Source: Agarivorans sp. Toyoura001
Lineage (GTDB): Bacteria; Pseudomonadota; Gammaproteobacteria; Enterobacterales; Celerinatantimonadaceae
Assembly (NCBI RefSeq): GCF_005405585.1
Contig: NZ_BJEQ01000015.1
Span: 1 to 64,000, forward strand
Direction: 5' to 3'
Length of the DNA stretch: 64,000 nucleotides
The notes beneath the pieces were generated by a model. It searched no databases. It was not told the origin of the DNA and was given only the letters and a program-made list of their open reading frames with translations. Both the position numbers and the translations under genes were made by a program. This document shows positions 1 to 9,869 of this stretch, in pieces (the first letter of the stretch is position 1; each line of letters opens with the position of its first letter).

Positions 1-96
1 GCGATATACAACACGATGAGACCGCACCTGAGTTTAAATATGGAAACGCCCAATCAGGTGCATAATAGAAAAGGCCAGCTACTGGAGCTGGCCTAA
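1..96 (+). CDS. IS3-family transposase (OrfB), C-terminal fragment, cut by window edge
   Basis: Frame 1 is open from the window edge to TAA at 94-96 and gives 31 residues. They contain YNTMRPHLSLNMETPNQVH, the typical end of IS3-family DDE transposases (a YN-x-RPH block followed by a TP-x-x-VH block). The catalytic core lies to the left of the window. The CDS ends inside a perfect 8-bp stem (73-80 with 86-93), and the presumed right terminal repeat of the element follows directly. The family call rests on the motif only. Whether the element is intact cannot be seen from here. Confidence 0.8.
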   Translation, partial: AIYNTMRPHLSLNMETPNQVHNRKGQLLELA

Positions 97-125
97 AAAC
101 CGTCAACCTATTTTAGGACGGGTCA
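1..125 (+). mobile_element. Right end of an IS3-family insertion sequence
   Basis: The transposase fragment is followed by about 29 bases (97-125) ending in ...GGACGGGTCA. Read inward on the other strand this starts TGACCCGTCC, the TG...CA type of end usual in IS3-family elements. I place the boundary at base 125, before a run of T. The left end and the target duplication lie outside the window, so the boundary is inferred. Confidence 0.65.
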
Positions 126-209
126 TTTTTTTAGTGCTTTGCAGGCTTGCTTGCCCTTTACTCAACAATTACTTCGCGCTTATGATGAAGTGAGAAAGGG
201 AGATGTGCG

Positions 210-668
210 ATGAAAATGAGCCGCCGTGGCTGGAACAACATCATAATATTTGCTGTTGCCTCAATGATTTTGATTTTTAAGTACGTAGAGTTAAACAATC
301 AGCAATCGGAGTCTGAACAGCAACTTGCTGGCCAGCTATTGCCTCAAGGCGCGACCATACTTCGCATAGAGCTACCTGAGTTGGTGATTGAGCGAGTGGG
401 TACCCAATGGCGCAGTGAGCCGCCTACAGAGCGCTCTATCGCGGTGATAGATGCTTGGTTACATATCACCCTAGAGCCATGGCAAAACGCCTTAGGTGGC
501 GCCGCGAGTAGCCAAGGCGTACATATTTACCTTGCCAATTCGGCTGCTCCTATCGAGTTAACCTTATTTGAGTTAGGCCAGCAACGTTGGCTGACTAATT
601 GGCAAGGCCAACTATTGAGCCTTGACGAAGACAGCTACCACGCCCTTTTTCCTACTACGAGTTTATAA
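210..668 (+). CDS. Small membrane-anchored protein of unknown function
   Basis: 152 residues. A basic N-terminus is followed by one hydrophobic segment (about residues 10-26, [13 protein letters not shown]), so the protein is probably an inner-membrane single-pass protein with a periplasmic domain of about 120 residues. I recognise no domain. The start ATG at 210 has a good ribosome site (AAAGGGAGA, 195-203). The stop lies 2 nt before mutM, so the two are probably co-transcribed and translationally coupled. The nearby IS end may have removed or replaced its original upstream neighbour. Confidence 0.7.
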   Translation: MKMSRRGWNNIIIFAVASMILIFKYVELNNQQSESEQQLAGQLLPQGATILRIELPELVIERVGTQWRSEPPTERSIAVIDAWLHITLEPWQNALGGAASSQGVHIYLANSAAPIELTLFELGQQRWLTNWQGQLLSLDEDSYHALFPTTSL

Positions 669-670
669 AC

Positions 671-2007
<1,337 letters not shown>

Positions 2008-2085
2008 TCAATCGATTGGGGAAAATTCTTGAGCATACCTGCAAGATTGGTCACAATGCGCAAGCTTGGTCATTAGGGTAGAAAA

Positions 2086-3123
2086 ATGCAAAAACTGTTG
2101 GTAGTGCGAAACGATAAAATAGGCGACTTCATGTTGGCATGGCCCAGTTTCGCTTTACTAAAGAACTCCCTACCCAATTGCGAAATTAGTGCTTTGGTGC
2201 CTAGTTATACGGCACCTTTGGCAGAGTTATGTCCCTGGATCGACAAGGTGATTATTGACTGTGGAGCAGAGGCTGATGGCCAGGCTCAAGCAAGCTTGTT
2301 ACAGCAGGTTAAACAGCAGCAGTTTGATGGTTACTTGTGTTTTTTCTCGACTATGCGCAATGCTTGGCTAGGCGCAAGAGCGGGTATTAAGCATCGTTGC
2401 GCACCCGCCACTAAGTTGGCTCAGTTTTTATTTACTCAGCGAGTAAAACAGCGTCGTTCTCAATCACGTAAACCTGAATTTGAGTATAATCTCGATTTAG
2501 CTAAGGCTTTTTTAGCGAAACACCAAATCGACGCTAAAGCGTCAGACGCCCCTTTCTTGTCTTTTTCGCCCGCACAAATAGAGGCGCGTAAAAATAGCGA
2601 ATTTACCGGATCGCAGCCCATGGTGATGGTGCACATTGGCAGTGGCGGCTCAGCCAATAATTTAAGCGTGGAGCAGTATTTTAGTTTAATTGATTGCTTA
2701 GCTAAGCTAAATCTTGAGCTACATTTTGTGATTACCGCTGGCCCCGGAGAGTTGGTAGCAGCGCAAGATCTGGTGAATCAATTGGCAAAAGCCGAAGTCT
2801 CACATCAGCTGTACTTTTCTGAAGAAGGCCTCACTACCTTTTGTGAAGTATTGGCTTGCGCAGATATGTTTATTGCTGGCTCCACGGGTCCACTGCATAT
2901 CGCAGGTGCGTTAGATGTACCTACGGTGGGTTTTTTCCCTAGCAGACGCAGCGCCACACCGTTGCGCTGGCAACCTCTGAATAGTGCAGGTCGGCATATT
3001 TCATTTTCTCCACCTGCTGGTGAGCTAACTCAGGAAGACATGAGTTTAATTAATGTGAGTGATTCAGCAGTGAAAATTAATCTTTGGTGGCAAAAGCTAC
3101 ACGCTAGTGATCCGGTAGAGTAA
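2086..3123 (+). CDS. GT9 heptosyltransferase-family protein (LPS core)
   Basis: 345 residues with the two-lobed GT-B architecture of ADP-heptose:LPS heptosyltransferases. The N-terminal motif is VVRNDKIGDFMLAWP (residues 6-20). The C-terminal nucleotide-sugar motif GSTGPLHIAGAL lies near residue 265. GT9 enzymes add heptose to LPS inner core at the cytoplasmic face. The acceptor cannot be read from the sequence, and this is not the waaF of the locus (10840-11871). The gene is followed after 4 nt by a second GT9 gene on the same strand, so the two form a small operon opposite to the kdk/opsX-like genes. Confidence 0.85.
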   Translation: MQKLLVVRNDKIGDFMLAWPSFALLKNSLPNCEISALVPSYTAPLAELCPWIDKVIIDCGAEADGQAQASLLQQVKQQQFDGYLCFFSTMRNAWLGARAGIKHRCAPATKLAQFLFTQRVKQRRSQSRKPEFEYNLDLAKAFLAKHQIDAKASDAPFLSFSPAQIEARKNSEFTGSQPMVMVHIGSGGSANNLSVEQYFSLIDCLAKLNLELHFVITAGPGELVAAQDLVNQLAKAEVSHQLYFSEEGLTTFCEVLACADMFIAGSTGPLHIAGALDVPTVGFFPSRRSATPLRWQPLNSAGRHISFSPPAGELTQEDMSLINVSDSAVKINLWWQKLHASDPVE

Positions 3124-3127
3124 ATCG

Positions 3128-4201
3128 ATGAGCATAACTAAAAAAATTCGCACCGCGTTACGCCAGTTTGACGCCAAGCGTCGTAATAACTCAGTGGCAT
3201 TAGAAGCTGGTTTTCTAAAACTGATTGGCGGTCGCAAAGGCCGACAACAAGAAATACTGCCCCCAAAACAAGTCAAGCGGGTGTTGATTGTTCGCAATAA
3301 TAAACGTATCGGCAATATGTTTTTTTTACTGCCTTACGTAAACAAAGTGATCGAAATGTATCCCGATGCAAAGGTTGAGCTATTGCTTACCGATCCTTGG
3401 CAGGGACAAGTGTTTGAGAACTTAGGCCTAAGCAAAATCCACTATTCACAATTTGGCTTAAAAACACTAGGTGGATTTTTTAGCACCATGCGAGCTTTGC
3501 GTAAACAAACTTATGATGTGGTGCTTATACCTTACAGCGGTTCTAGTGATCGCATCGTCACTGCCTTAGTTACTGCGAAGAATGTATATGGCTACGATGA
3601 TAAGGTGAACGGTGCAGTTTGTAGCCATACCTTCAAGCAAACTCGTCGATACAAACATTATGCTTTGGGCTGCATGGAGCTACTAGAACAATTACACAAA
3701 GCCGAACCTAGTGATTATTATGCCCGTTTGGTGTTAAGTGAGACTGAACAAACGCTCGCTCGTAGCGAGCTAGTGGAGTTGATAGGCCATGAAAATAACA
3801 AGCCCTGCTTAACCTACTTTAGAGGTGCTCGTGGAGCCAAAGTGATCGCTGACAAGGATTGGCAGATCTTGTTAGGTAAGTTTAAGAAGTACTATAAGAA
3901 TGAACTGAACATCATTGAAATTTTGAGCCCTGATGTTGTCAAACCGTTAGCCGATGCAGATTTCACTTATTCAAATGGTGACTTGCGAAAGCTTGCTGCA
4001 TTTTTGCAACAAGTGCCGTTATTTTTCTGTGGTGATACTGGACCATTGCACCTAGCAAGCTCTGCGGGAGCTTATTGCGTAGGCTTATTTACGGTGACTA
4101 ACGTTACGCAGTATGGCTGTTTGGGTGAGCACGCAGTCAACGTGACAAATTTAGAGACGATAGACGCCTCCAAACTACTACTAGAGCTAGGGCTTACTTA
4201 G
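3128..4201 (+). CDS. GT9 heptosyltransferase-family protein (LPS core)
   Basis: 357 residues. A basic N-terminal extension of about 50 residues precedes the GT9 start VLIVRNNKRIGNMFFLLP. The C-terminal motif FCGDTGPLHLAS lies near residue 300. Usual GT9 enzymes begin almost directly with this strand, so the extension is notable, and it may help membrane association (inference). The gene lies 4 nt behind the previous GT9 gene. Its stop is 2 nt from the stop of the convergent waaE-like gene. Substrate is unknown beyond the family assignment. Confidence 0.82.
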   Translation: MSITKKIRTALRQFDAKRRNNSVALEAGFLKLIGGRKGRQQEILPPKQVKRVLIVRNNKRIGNMFFLLPYVNKVIEMYPDAKVELLLTDPWQGQVFENLGLSKIHYSQFGLKTLGGFFSTMRALRKQTYDVVLIPYSGSSDRIVTALVTAKNVYGYDDKVNGAVCSHTFKQTRRYKHYALGCMELLEQLHKAEPSDYYARLVLSETEQTLARSELVELIGHENNKPCLTYFRGARGAKVIADKDWQILLGKFKKYYKNELNIIEILSPDVVKPLADADFTYSNGDLRKLAAFLQQVPLFFCGDTGPLHLASSAGAYCVGLFTVTNVTQYGCLGEHAVNVTNLETIDASKLLLELGLT

Positions 4202-4203
4202 CC

Positions 4204-4989
4204 TTATTTTCGGTAATGACGATCGTTTTGCCTAGCCCATAAGTCAGCGTATTTCACAAAGGTAGAATGCGCTGATAGTACCGCTATCAAAAAGCCTGAT
4301 TTTCCATCTAAAAATCCACGTTTAAGCAAATACATTTTGGCAAAGCAGCCAATGGCATGTAAAACGCCTTGGCTAATAGTGGCCCGCTTCCCTTTTGCTT
4401 CTCGCTGATCTGCCCATGCCTTAGCATAACCCGCTGATTTCACTAAGTAGTGATGGATTGAGTCATAAGTGTAATGCAGTAAATCGCCATTCAGATGTTT
4501 AAGCGTACTTTCATCTGGAAGCATCAGTTTTTCATGGACTAAAGCATCGTTGTATTGAGTTAACTTGGTAGGATGAAGCCTTAGTACTTTATCGGGGTAC
4601 CAGCCGCTATGAGACAAAAACTGGCCAAATACCCAAGAGCGTCGTGCAACGCTATAGATGCAATTATTATCTTTTTGTACAACCTGTTGTATCGAACTCG
4701 CCAACTCTGGTGTGACCCGTTCGTCGGCATCTATCCAAAAGCACCAATCTGTGTCGACTTTTTGTTGAGCTAGTTGACGTTGCCTGCCGAATCCTTGCCA
4801 ATTGGTGTGCTGATGAAACTCAGCCCCGAGTTGCTCAGCAATCTCTTGGCTATTGTCGATGCTGCCTGAATCAAACACAATCACCTTATCCGCCCACGCT
4901 AATGACTCGATACAGTCTTTAAGATTGAGCGACTCATTCTTAGCGATAATGATCGCTGTAACTGTGGCTTGTTGATTCATTTCGCTCAT
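4204..4989 (-). CDS. waaE: GT2 glycosyltransferase, WaaE/KdtX-like LPS core glucosyltransferase
   Basis: 261 residues of GT-A fold. The nucleotide-binding motif [12 protein letters not shown] is at about residues 12-23, DSGSIDNS near 41, and the metal-binding region WIDADERVT near residues 84-92. This set is typical of the WaaE/KdtX family, which adds glucose to heptose I of the inner core. The start overlaps the preceding GT9 gene by 4 bp (ATGA), which indicates an operon with translational coupling. The family assignment is firm. The exact linkage is inferred from homologues. Confidence 0.82.
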   Translation of the reverse strand: MSEMNQQATVTAIIIAKNESLNLKDCIESLAWADKVIVFDSGSIDNSQEIAEQLGAEFHQHTNWQGFGRQRQLAQQKVDTDWCFWIDADERVTPELASSIQQVVQKDNNCIYSVARRSWVFGQFLSHSGWYPDKVLRLHPTKLTQYNDALVHEKLMLPDESTLKHLNGDLLHYTYDSIHHYLVKSAGYAKAWADQREAKGKRATISQGVLHAIGCFAKMYLLKRGFLDGKSGFLIAVLSAHSTFVKYADLWARQNDRHYRK

Positions 4990-6047
4990 AGTTGTTGCTC
5001 TTGTTTAATGATTTCAAACATCTCGATGACGGCATCGAGTGTAATGTGTTGCATGGCATTGGCATCTTTCACCCTGCTGCGCCAACTGAGTTGATTGGCT
5101 GGTTTGCCCTGTTCTTTTTCAATGAGCTGCTGCCATACACTCACCACATACTGGCGGTAATGATAAGGCCCAGTGCGTTGCGGATTGTGGTGAGCATATA
5201 AACCTAATACTGGGGTGTTTACTGCCACCGCCATGTGGGCTGGGCCTGTATCTGGAGATATTAGCAGACCTGACTGCGCTATAAGAGCCCACAGTTGACT
5301 TAATGAGGTTTGCCCACACAGGTTATTGAGTTGTTGATTACAGGCTTGATTGATGTGTTTGGCAAGTACCACTTCATTTTTGGCAGGGCTACCAATTAAG
5401 CTCACTTGAAAGCCCTGTTTTAGTAGGTATTGGGCAATACCTACATAACCTTCAAGAGTCCAATTTTTATAGGATTTACTGGCTGCTGCACATATAAGTA
5501 TATGTTTGCCTTTATCGTTACTTTGAGTGTTAAGTAAGTCTTGAGCGAATTCAATATCTTGCTTGCTTAAAGGAACCTGCCAATGCACTGGCTTGGGAGC
5601 AACATCTAGCTGCGAAAGAAACTGCAAGAAGCCATCCAATACATGAGGGGAACTGGCGGGTAAGACTTTTTCGTTGGTGAACAACCATTGGCCGTCTTTG
5701 GCTCGGCTTTTATCAAAACCAATACGCCGTTTGGCCTTGATATAGCAACTCACCAAACTGGATCTTAGTGCCGCTTGCATGTGCCATAAGATATCAAATT
5801 GCTGATTCGCCAGTTGTCGCCTTAATGCGAGTAAACCTTTCAGGCCTTGTTTTTTATCATATTCCACAACTTTAATGTCGCTATACAGTGCTAGTAGTTG
5901 TGCTTCAGCTTTGCCGCAAATCCAGGTTATTTCTACCTGTGGAAGAGCTTGTTGAAGTTGCTGCACTACTGCAAGCGCATTACATACATCCCCAATGGCG
6001 GATAAGCGTAGGATGCAAATTTTCAAGGCAGGCTGGTTTGTTGTCAT
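4986..6047 (-). CDS. GT9 heptosyltransferase, probable OpsX-type heptosyltransferase I
   Basis: 353 residues. N-terminal motif [19 protein letters not shown] (residues 10-28) and C-terminal [13 protein letters not shown] near residue 263, both standard for GT9. The SAIGD form of the first motif is typical of heptosyltransferase I. The divergent neighbour is a Kdo kinase. In Haemophilus and Vibrio an OpsX-type heptosyltransferase I acts on lipid A carrying one phosphorylated Kdo, so this is the best candidate for that step. That role is inferred from context. The gene is 4-bp overlapped with the waaE-like gene downstream. Confidence 0.8.
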   Translation of the reverse strand: MTTNQPALKICILRLSAIGDVCNALAVVQQLQQALPQVEITWICGKAEAQLLALYSDIKVVEYDKKQGLKGLLALRRQLANQQFDILWHMQAALRSSLVSCYIKAKRRIGFDKSRAKDGQWLFTNEKVLPASSPHVLDGFLQFLSQLDVAPKPVHWQVPLSKQDIEFAQDLLNTQSNDKGKHILICAAASKSYKNWTLEGYVGIAQYLLKQGFQVSLIGSPAKNEVVLAKHINQACNQQLNNLCGQTSLSQLWALIAQSGLLISPDTGPAHMAVAVNTPVLGLYAHHNPQRTGPYHYRQYVVSVWQQLIEKEQGKPANQLSWRSRVKDANAMQHITLDAVIEMFEIIKQEQQL

Positions 6048-6136
6048 TTTGCTAAAAGTGGCGGATTTTCTTAAGTATTATGCTTTTTGCGGTGCGCGAT
6101 GTAAAATTGTTGGGATTTGTTTCACAAGCGAAAACT

Positions 6137-6862
6137 ATGCAGATTGAAAAACAAAAAACTCCCGACGGCTGGCTATTCTATAACTCTACCGTGTGGCAAC
6201 AAGTAAGCGACGCGTATTTTGAAGCGCGCCATTGGCAGCAAAATAGAGCGGTAGTGGGCCAAGCAATTGGTAGAGGTAAAACCTTGTTTTTCCGTTTTGA
6301 GCATCGAGAGTTTGTACTGCGCCATTACCACCGTGGTGGTTTAGTCTCTAAGCTGAGCAACGATCGTTATTTCTATTCCAGCTTGCATAGAAGCCGAGTG
6401 TGGAAAGAATTTGCCTTGCTGATGAAATTAAAAGCGCTGGAGTTACCTGCTCCGGTGCCTGTTGCGGGCAGAGTGAAGCGCACCGGCTTAACTTTTCAGG
6501 CTGATCTTATTCTTGAGCGGATTAGTGGGGCAAGAGATTTAGCACAGATGCTGAGTGAGCGACGTTTACCATTGAGCTTGTGGCAAAAAATAGGCGAGAC
6601 CATTGCATTGTTTCATCGCTCTGGGGTTTACCATGCCGATCTCAATTTGCGTAATATTATGGTCGATGATCAGCAAAAGGTATGGTTAATCGATTTTGAT
6701 AATGGTCGACTTTGTCGCCCGCGTAAAAAATGGCAACAGGCTAACATTGCTCGCTTTTATCGCTCACTGGAGAAAGAGCAGGCTAAGCCGGGCTATTGTC
6801 ATTGGTTAGAGTCTGATTGGCAACACCTACTAGCAGCTTATAAACAAGCGCTTAATGGTTAA
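6137..6862 (+). CDS. kdkA: 3-deoxy-D-manno-octulosonic acid (Kdo) kinase
   Basis: Phosphorylates Kdo on lipid A at the cytoplasmic membrane. The kinase-like fold shows HADLNLRNIMV (catalytic loop, about residues 165-175) and WLIDFDNGR (metal-binding DFD, near 185). I prefer ATG 6137 (241 residues, MQIEKQKT...) over ATG 6080, because family members begin close to this point and the extra 19 residues look like noise. Neither start has a strong ribosome site. The gene is divergent from the OpsX-like gene. Its 3' end overlaps the 3' end of waaA by about 11 bp. Confidence 0.9.
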   Translation: MQIEKQKTPDGWLFYNSTVWQQVSDAYFEARHWQQNRAVVGQAIGRGKTLFFRFEHREFVLRHYHRGGLVSKLSNDRYFYSSLHRSRVWKEFALLMKLKALELPAPVPVAGRVKRTGLTFQADLILERISGARDLAQMLSERRLPLSLWQKIGETIALFHRSGVYHADLNLRNIMVDDQQKVWLIDFDNGRLCRPRKKWQQANIARFYRSLEKEQAKPGYCHWLESDWQHLLAAYKQALNG

Positions 6863-8120
6863 GCAAGGCATCTAAACTGCGCGCTAACGCTCCCTGGTTT
6901 TGTTTAACAATGCCAAGGCCTGCCTCTCCCGCTTTTTTTCGAGCGTTTTCATCACTTAGCCATGCTTTAATCCAATTGGCTAGCTGTTCGGTGTCAGCGC
7001 TTAGTTTTAAGGCGCCACAAGCTTGTAGTTGTTGGCTAATATCAGAGAAATTGAAGTCATACTCACCTGCCACACAAGGTAGACGCATAGCAGCGGCTTC
7101 CAAGTAATTGTGACCTCCTATGTTAACCAACGATCCACCAATAAATGCTGTATCCGCACAACCATACATCAGCATCATTTCGCCCATACTGTCGGCCAAG
7201 TAAACGGCTTGGTCTGGTGCTACGGTTTGCTGCAAGCTTCGGCGAGAGTATGAAAACCCTCGATCTGCAATGAGTTCGGCCACTTGCTCAAAACGCTCTG
7301 GGTGGCGGGGGACTAATACTAATAAGCTATCGGGTAATTGGTTTCGTACCTTTTGCATAATATCCAGTATTAGCTCGTCTTCGCCTTTATGGGTGCTTGC
7401 CGCTATCCATACTAAGCGCTCACCTAATAGCTGCTTTCGGATCTCTGTGGCTTGTAGTTGCAAAGCATCGGTATTGGGTAAGTCATATTTTATCGAGCCA
7501 CTGACTTGCAGGTTTGCGGCTGCAACGCCCAATTGATTAAAACGTTGTGCGTCATCTTGGTGCTGGGCTAATACCAAACTAAGTTTGGTGAATAAGCTCT
7601 TACTAAAACCAGCGAAACGCAGGTATCGCTGGCAAGAGCGCTGTGACATGCGTGCGTTAATTAACGAAACAGGAATGTTATTGCCTTGGCATACATTTAG
7701 CCAGTTAGGCCAAAGTTCGGTTTCCATAATCCATAGCTGTTTAGGCTGATGTTTATTTATGAATAGCTTCACGCAGGGCCATAAATCAAAAGGTGCGTAG
7801 CGATGGGTCACTAGCTCACCCAGTTTAGCTCCAACCTGCTCTGTGCCGGTAGCTGTGGTAGTAGTAAGCAGAATATTCAACGAGGGCTGCTGTTGTTTGA
7901 GTTGCGTGATTAACGGCGTAGCCGCAATGACCTCTCCCACTGAAACAGTGTGAAGCCAAATATCTACTTGGCTAACTTTAAGACTGAAGCCGAAATGCTC
8001 AAGCCAGCGTTTACCTACGTTAGGCTTGCCGACTTTGGGCCAGTAGAGCTTGTACATGGCTAGCGGCAGCAGCGGAATAAGCAATAGGTTATAGAGCAGA
8101 CGCATCATAAAAGGGGCCAT
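6852..8120 (-). CDS. waaA: 3-deoxy-D-manno-octulosonic acid transferase (Kdo transferase)
   Basis: GT30 enzyme that transfers Kdo from CMP-Kdo to lipid IVA. 422 residues, normal length. An N-terminal membrane anchor (about residues 6-22) is followed by WLHTVSVGEV with the catalytic glutamate region. Later come METELWPN, RHPERF and the C-terminal FIGGSLVNIGGHNYLEAA that binds CMP-Kdo. With kdkA next to it, the enzyme is likely monofunctional (one Kdo), as in Haemophilus and Vibrio; that is inference. The gene is last in a minus-strand run that starts at waaF. ATG codons 12 and 15 nt downstream are possible alternative starts. Confidence 0.95.
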   Translation of the reverse strand: MAPFMMRLLYNLLLIPLLPLAMYKLYWPKVGKPNVGKRWLEHFGFSLKVSQVDIWLHTVSVGEVIAATPLITQLKQQQPSLNILLTTTTATGTEQVGAKLGELVTHRYAPFDLWPCVKLFINKHQPKQLWIMETELWPNWLNVCQGNNIPVSLINARMSQRSCQRYLRFAGFSKSLFTKLSLVLAQHQDDAQRFNQLGVAAANLQVSGSIKYDLPNTDALQLQATEIRKQLLGERLVWIAASTHKGEDELILDIMQKVRNQLPDSLLVLVPRHPERFEQVAELIADRGFSYSRRSLQQTVAPDQAVYLADSMGEMMLMYGCADTAFIGGSLVNIGGHNYLEAAAMRLPCVAGEYDFNFSDISQQLQACGALKLSADTEQLANWIKAWLSDENARKKAGEAGLGIVKQNQGALARSLDALLNH

Positions 8121-8127
8121 CTTAGAT

Positions 8128-9459
8128 TTACTTTACTGCTTGGTCGTTGACAATATTCTGCTCTTGAATGTAGCTTTCTACCTGTTGTTGATAGCTATGG
8201 GTATGAGAGAATTTATTGCTGTCATGGCTGGCCACCAGATTAACCAAAATGAAGTATCCGGCGACTAAACAACTTACTTTTGCTAAACGCTCTGGCCTTT
8301 TAGTTTGCCAATGCTCTGCGTAGTACAACACTGGAAATAGTGCGAAGCCAAAAGTAATAATTAAATGCCAGTAAGAAAAGACTATCGGCGATAACATCGC
8401 TGAAATAATAATGCCTACAAAGGCTGAGAAGGCGTAGTGTATTAGCCAGTCAGCAGGTGAATAGGCTACGTTATTTCGTGAACGCCAGTGAGGTTTTATC
8501 ACTCGCCATGCTTTTCTGTTTACAGCCCAGGCGGCTATAACAGTAAATCCACCTACAGTATATAGTAGCGCTTGCCAAAGATAGTTTATGAGGGCTCTAA
8601 TCCATTCAATATCGGTTAGCCAAAGAAAATTAGCATCGACAATAATACGGTTGGTAAACAAAAATGAGCTATAGCGTAGCCAATATAGGGCCGCCTTTAG
8701 AACAGGGTAAACGTGCACCATTCCCCAAGCCAAATAGCGATCGCTGCGTTGAGATTGAATGTCAGAGTTTTGCTGCATCTCTATAAAGTAAGGAACAAGA
8801 CTAGCCAAAACCGCCACACCGCCAGCGATTAAACCCCACCAATTCACTTTGATAATACCGCGATAATATAGATAAGCTGACATCACCGCCAAAATAGGCC
8901 AACAGTAGTGTAATTGCATGGTCAAACCGATGGCTAATACATGTAGGAAGCTGCAGATAAATGAGCTTTGTTGGCGCATTTTAAACGCTGTCCAACAATG
9001 CAGTGCAGCAAAAAAGCACAAATAAGCGGGGTTATACATCAAGCTATCAAATAGAAACCAAGGGTTAAGCAAATACAGCACTAAAAATGCTAATCGTACT
9101 ACTGGGCTAAAGACTTGCTTGATAACCGCATCAAATAAGAAAAATGAGGCAAGCCTTAAGGCTATTAGTAGTAACATTGGCGCCCATGGCGAATCCCATA
9201 TCAATAGTGGCAGTCCTACAATGTAAGTGGACAAAGACCCTGGCACATTACCAACCACACTAGCTGCGTTACCATAACTCAACCAGTTGTCTTGATAAGC
9301 ACCCAAGTAGCCTTTTATCAACATCTGGTCTTGGTCGCCATTAAGGATCTGATGAGAAGCGTAAATGACGGATAAGGCCGTTGCTAGAGTGACTATTAGC
9401 CAAAAAATGCTAGTAAAGTGTTTTTCGATGTGTTGATTTAAGGGCACGGTAGTACTCAT
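8128..9459 (-). CDS. Polytopic membrane protein, likely GtrC-like glycosyltransferase
   Basis: 443 residues with about ten hydrophobic segments, beginning near residues 16-36 (FWLIVTLATALSVIYA), and large polar loops. The layout resembles membrane glycosyltransferases of the GT-C type that use a lipid-linked sugar. I recognise no signature. It sits 2 nt after gtrA, which itself follows gtrB. In serotype-converting gtr clusters the third gene is a strain-specific GtrC that moves the sugar from undecaprenyl phosphate to LPS in the periplasm. Position and topology support that role but do not prove it. The waaA start is 7 nt beyond its stop. Confidence 0.65.
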   Translation of the reverse strand: MSTTVPLNQHIEKHFTSIFWLIVTLATALSVIYASHQILNGDQDQMLIKGYLGAYQDNWLSYGNAASVVGNVPGSLSTYIVGLPLLIWDSPWAPMLLLIALRLASFFLFDAVIKQVFSPVVRLAFLVLYLLNPWFLFDSLMYNPAYLCFFAALHCWTAFKMRQQSSFICSFLHVLAIGLTMQLHYCWPILAVMSAYLYYRGIIKVNWWGLIAGGVAVLASLVPYFIEMQQNSDIQSQRSDRYLAWGMVHVYPVLKAALYWLRYSSFLFTNRIIVDANFLWLTDIEWIRALINYLWQALLYTVGGFTVIAAWAVNRKAWRVIKPHWRSRNNVAYSPADWLIHYAFSAFVGIIISAMLSPIVFSYWHLIITFGFALFPVLYYAEHWQTKRPERLAKVSCLVAGYFILVNLVASHDSNKFSHTHSYQQQVESYIQEQNIVNDQAVK

Positions 9460-9461
9460 TT

Positions 9462-9866
9462 TTATTGTTGTTTAGACGTTTCAGTTTTAGAAAACGTCCA
9501 GAAACGATGAATGACAAAAGTGATGGCGGGCAGCAATACAATCACCAATCCCACTTTAACAAAGTTTGGATAGTGGGTTAACTGCGAGGAAAGCCAAACA
9601 GACAGGCATAATGCCCCTAGTTGAACTGCAAAGAAACGCATAGCGTTGTTAATGGCTAAGGCTTTTTGAAATACCCAACGCGTTTGCACGAGGTAAGAAA
9701 AAATAAAGGCTAGGCTAAAGCCAACAAAATTTGCTAATGCAAAGTCTTGTGGTAGCTGCGCCAACACTAACAAGGCGATTGAGAAGTGAATTAAGGTTGC
9801 TACTCCTCCTGTTAGGCCATACCTAACAATTCTTAATGTAAGCAATTTGCTGATGAGCTGCGTCAT
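9462..9866 (-). CDS. gtrA: GtrA-family flippase
   Basis: 134 residues with four membrane segments. The start RYGLTGGVATLIHF and the end HRFWTFSK are characteristic of the GtrA/PF04138 family. GtrA proteins are thought to flip undecaprenyl-phosphate-glucose across the inner membrane. It lies between gtrB (3 nt upstream) and the large membrane protein (2 nt downstream), which is the standard gtr cassette order in reverse orientation. Confidence 0.88.
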   Translation of the reverse strand: MTQLISKLLTLRIVRYGLTGGVATLIHFSIALLVLAQLPQDFALANFVGFSLAFIFSYLVQTRWVFQKALAINNAMRFFAVQLGALCLSVWLSSQLTHYPNFVKVGLVIVLLPAITFVIHRFWTFSKTETSKQQ

Positions 9867-9869
9867 AAC

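Noticed and set aside
6080-6136. Upstream ATG for kdkA
   Set aside because: It would add 19 residues with no likeness to Kdo kinases; the ATG at 6137 fits the family better.
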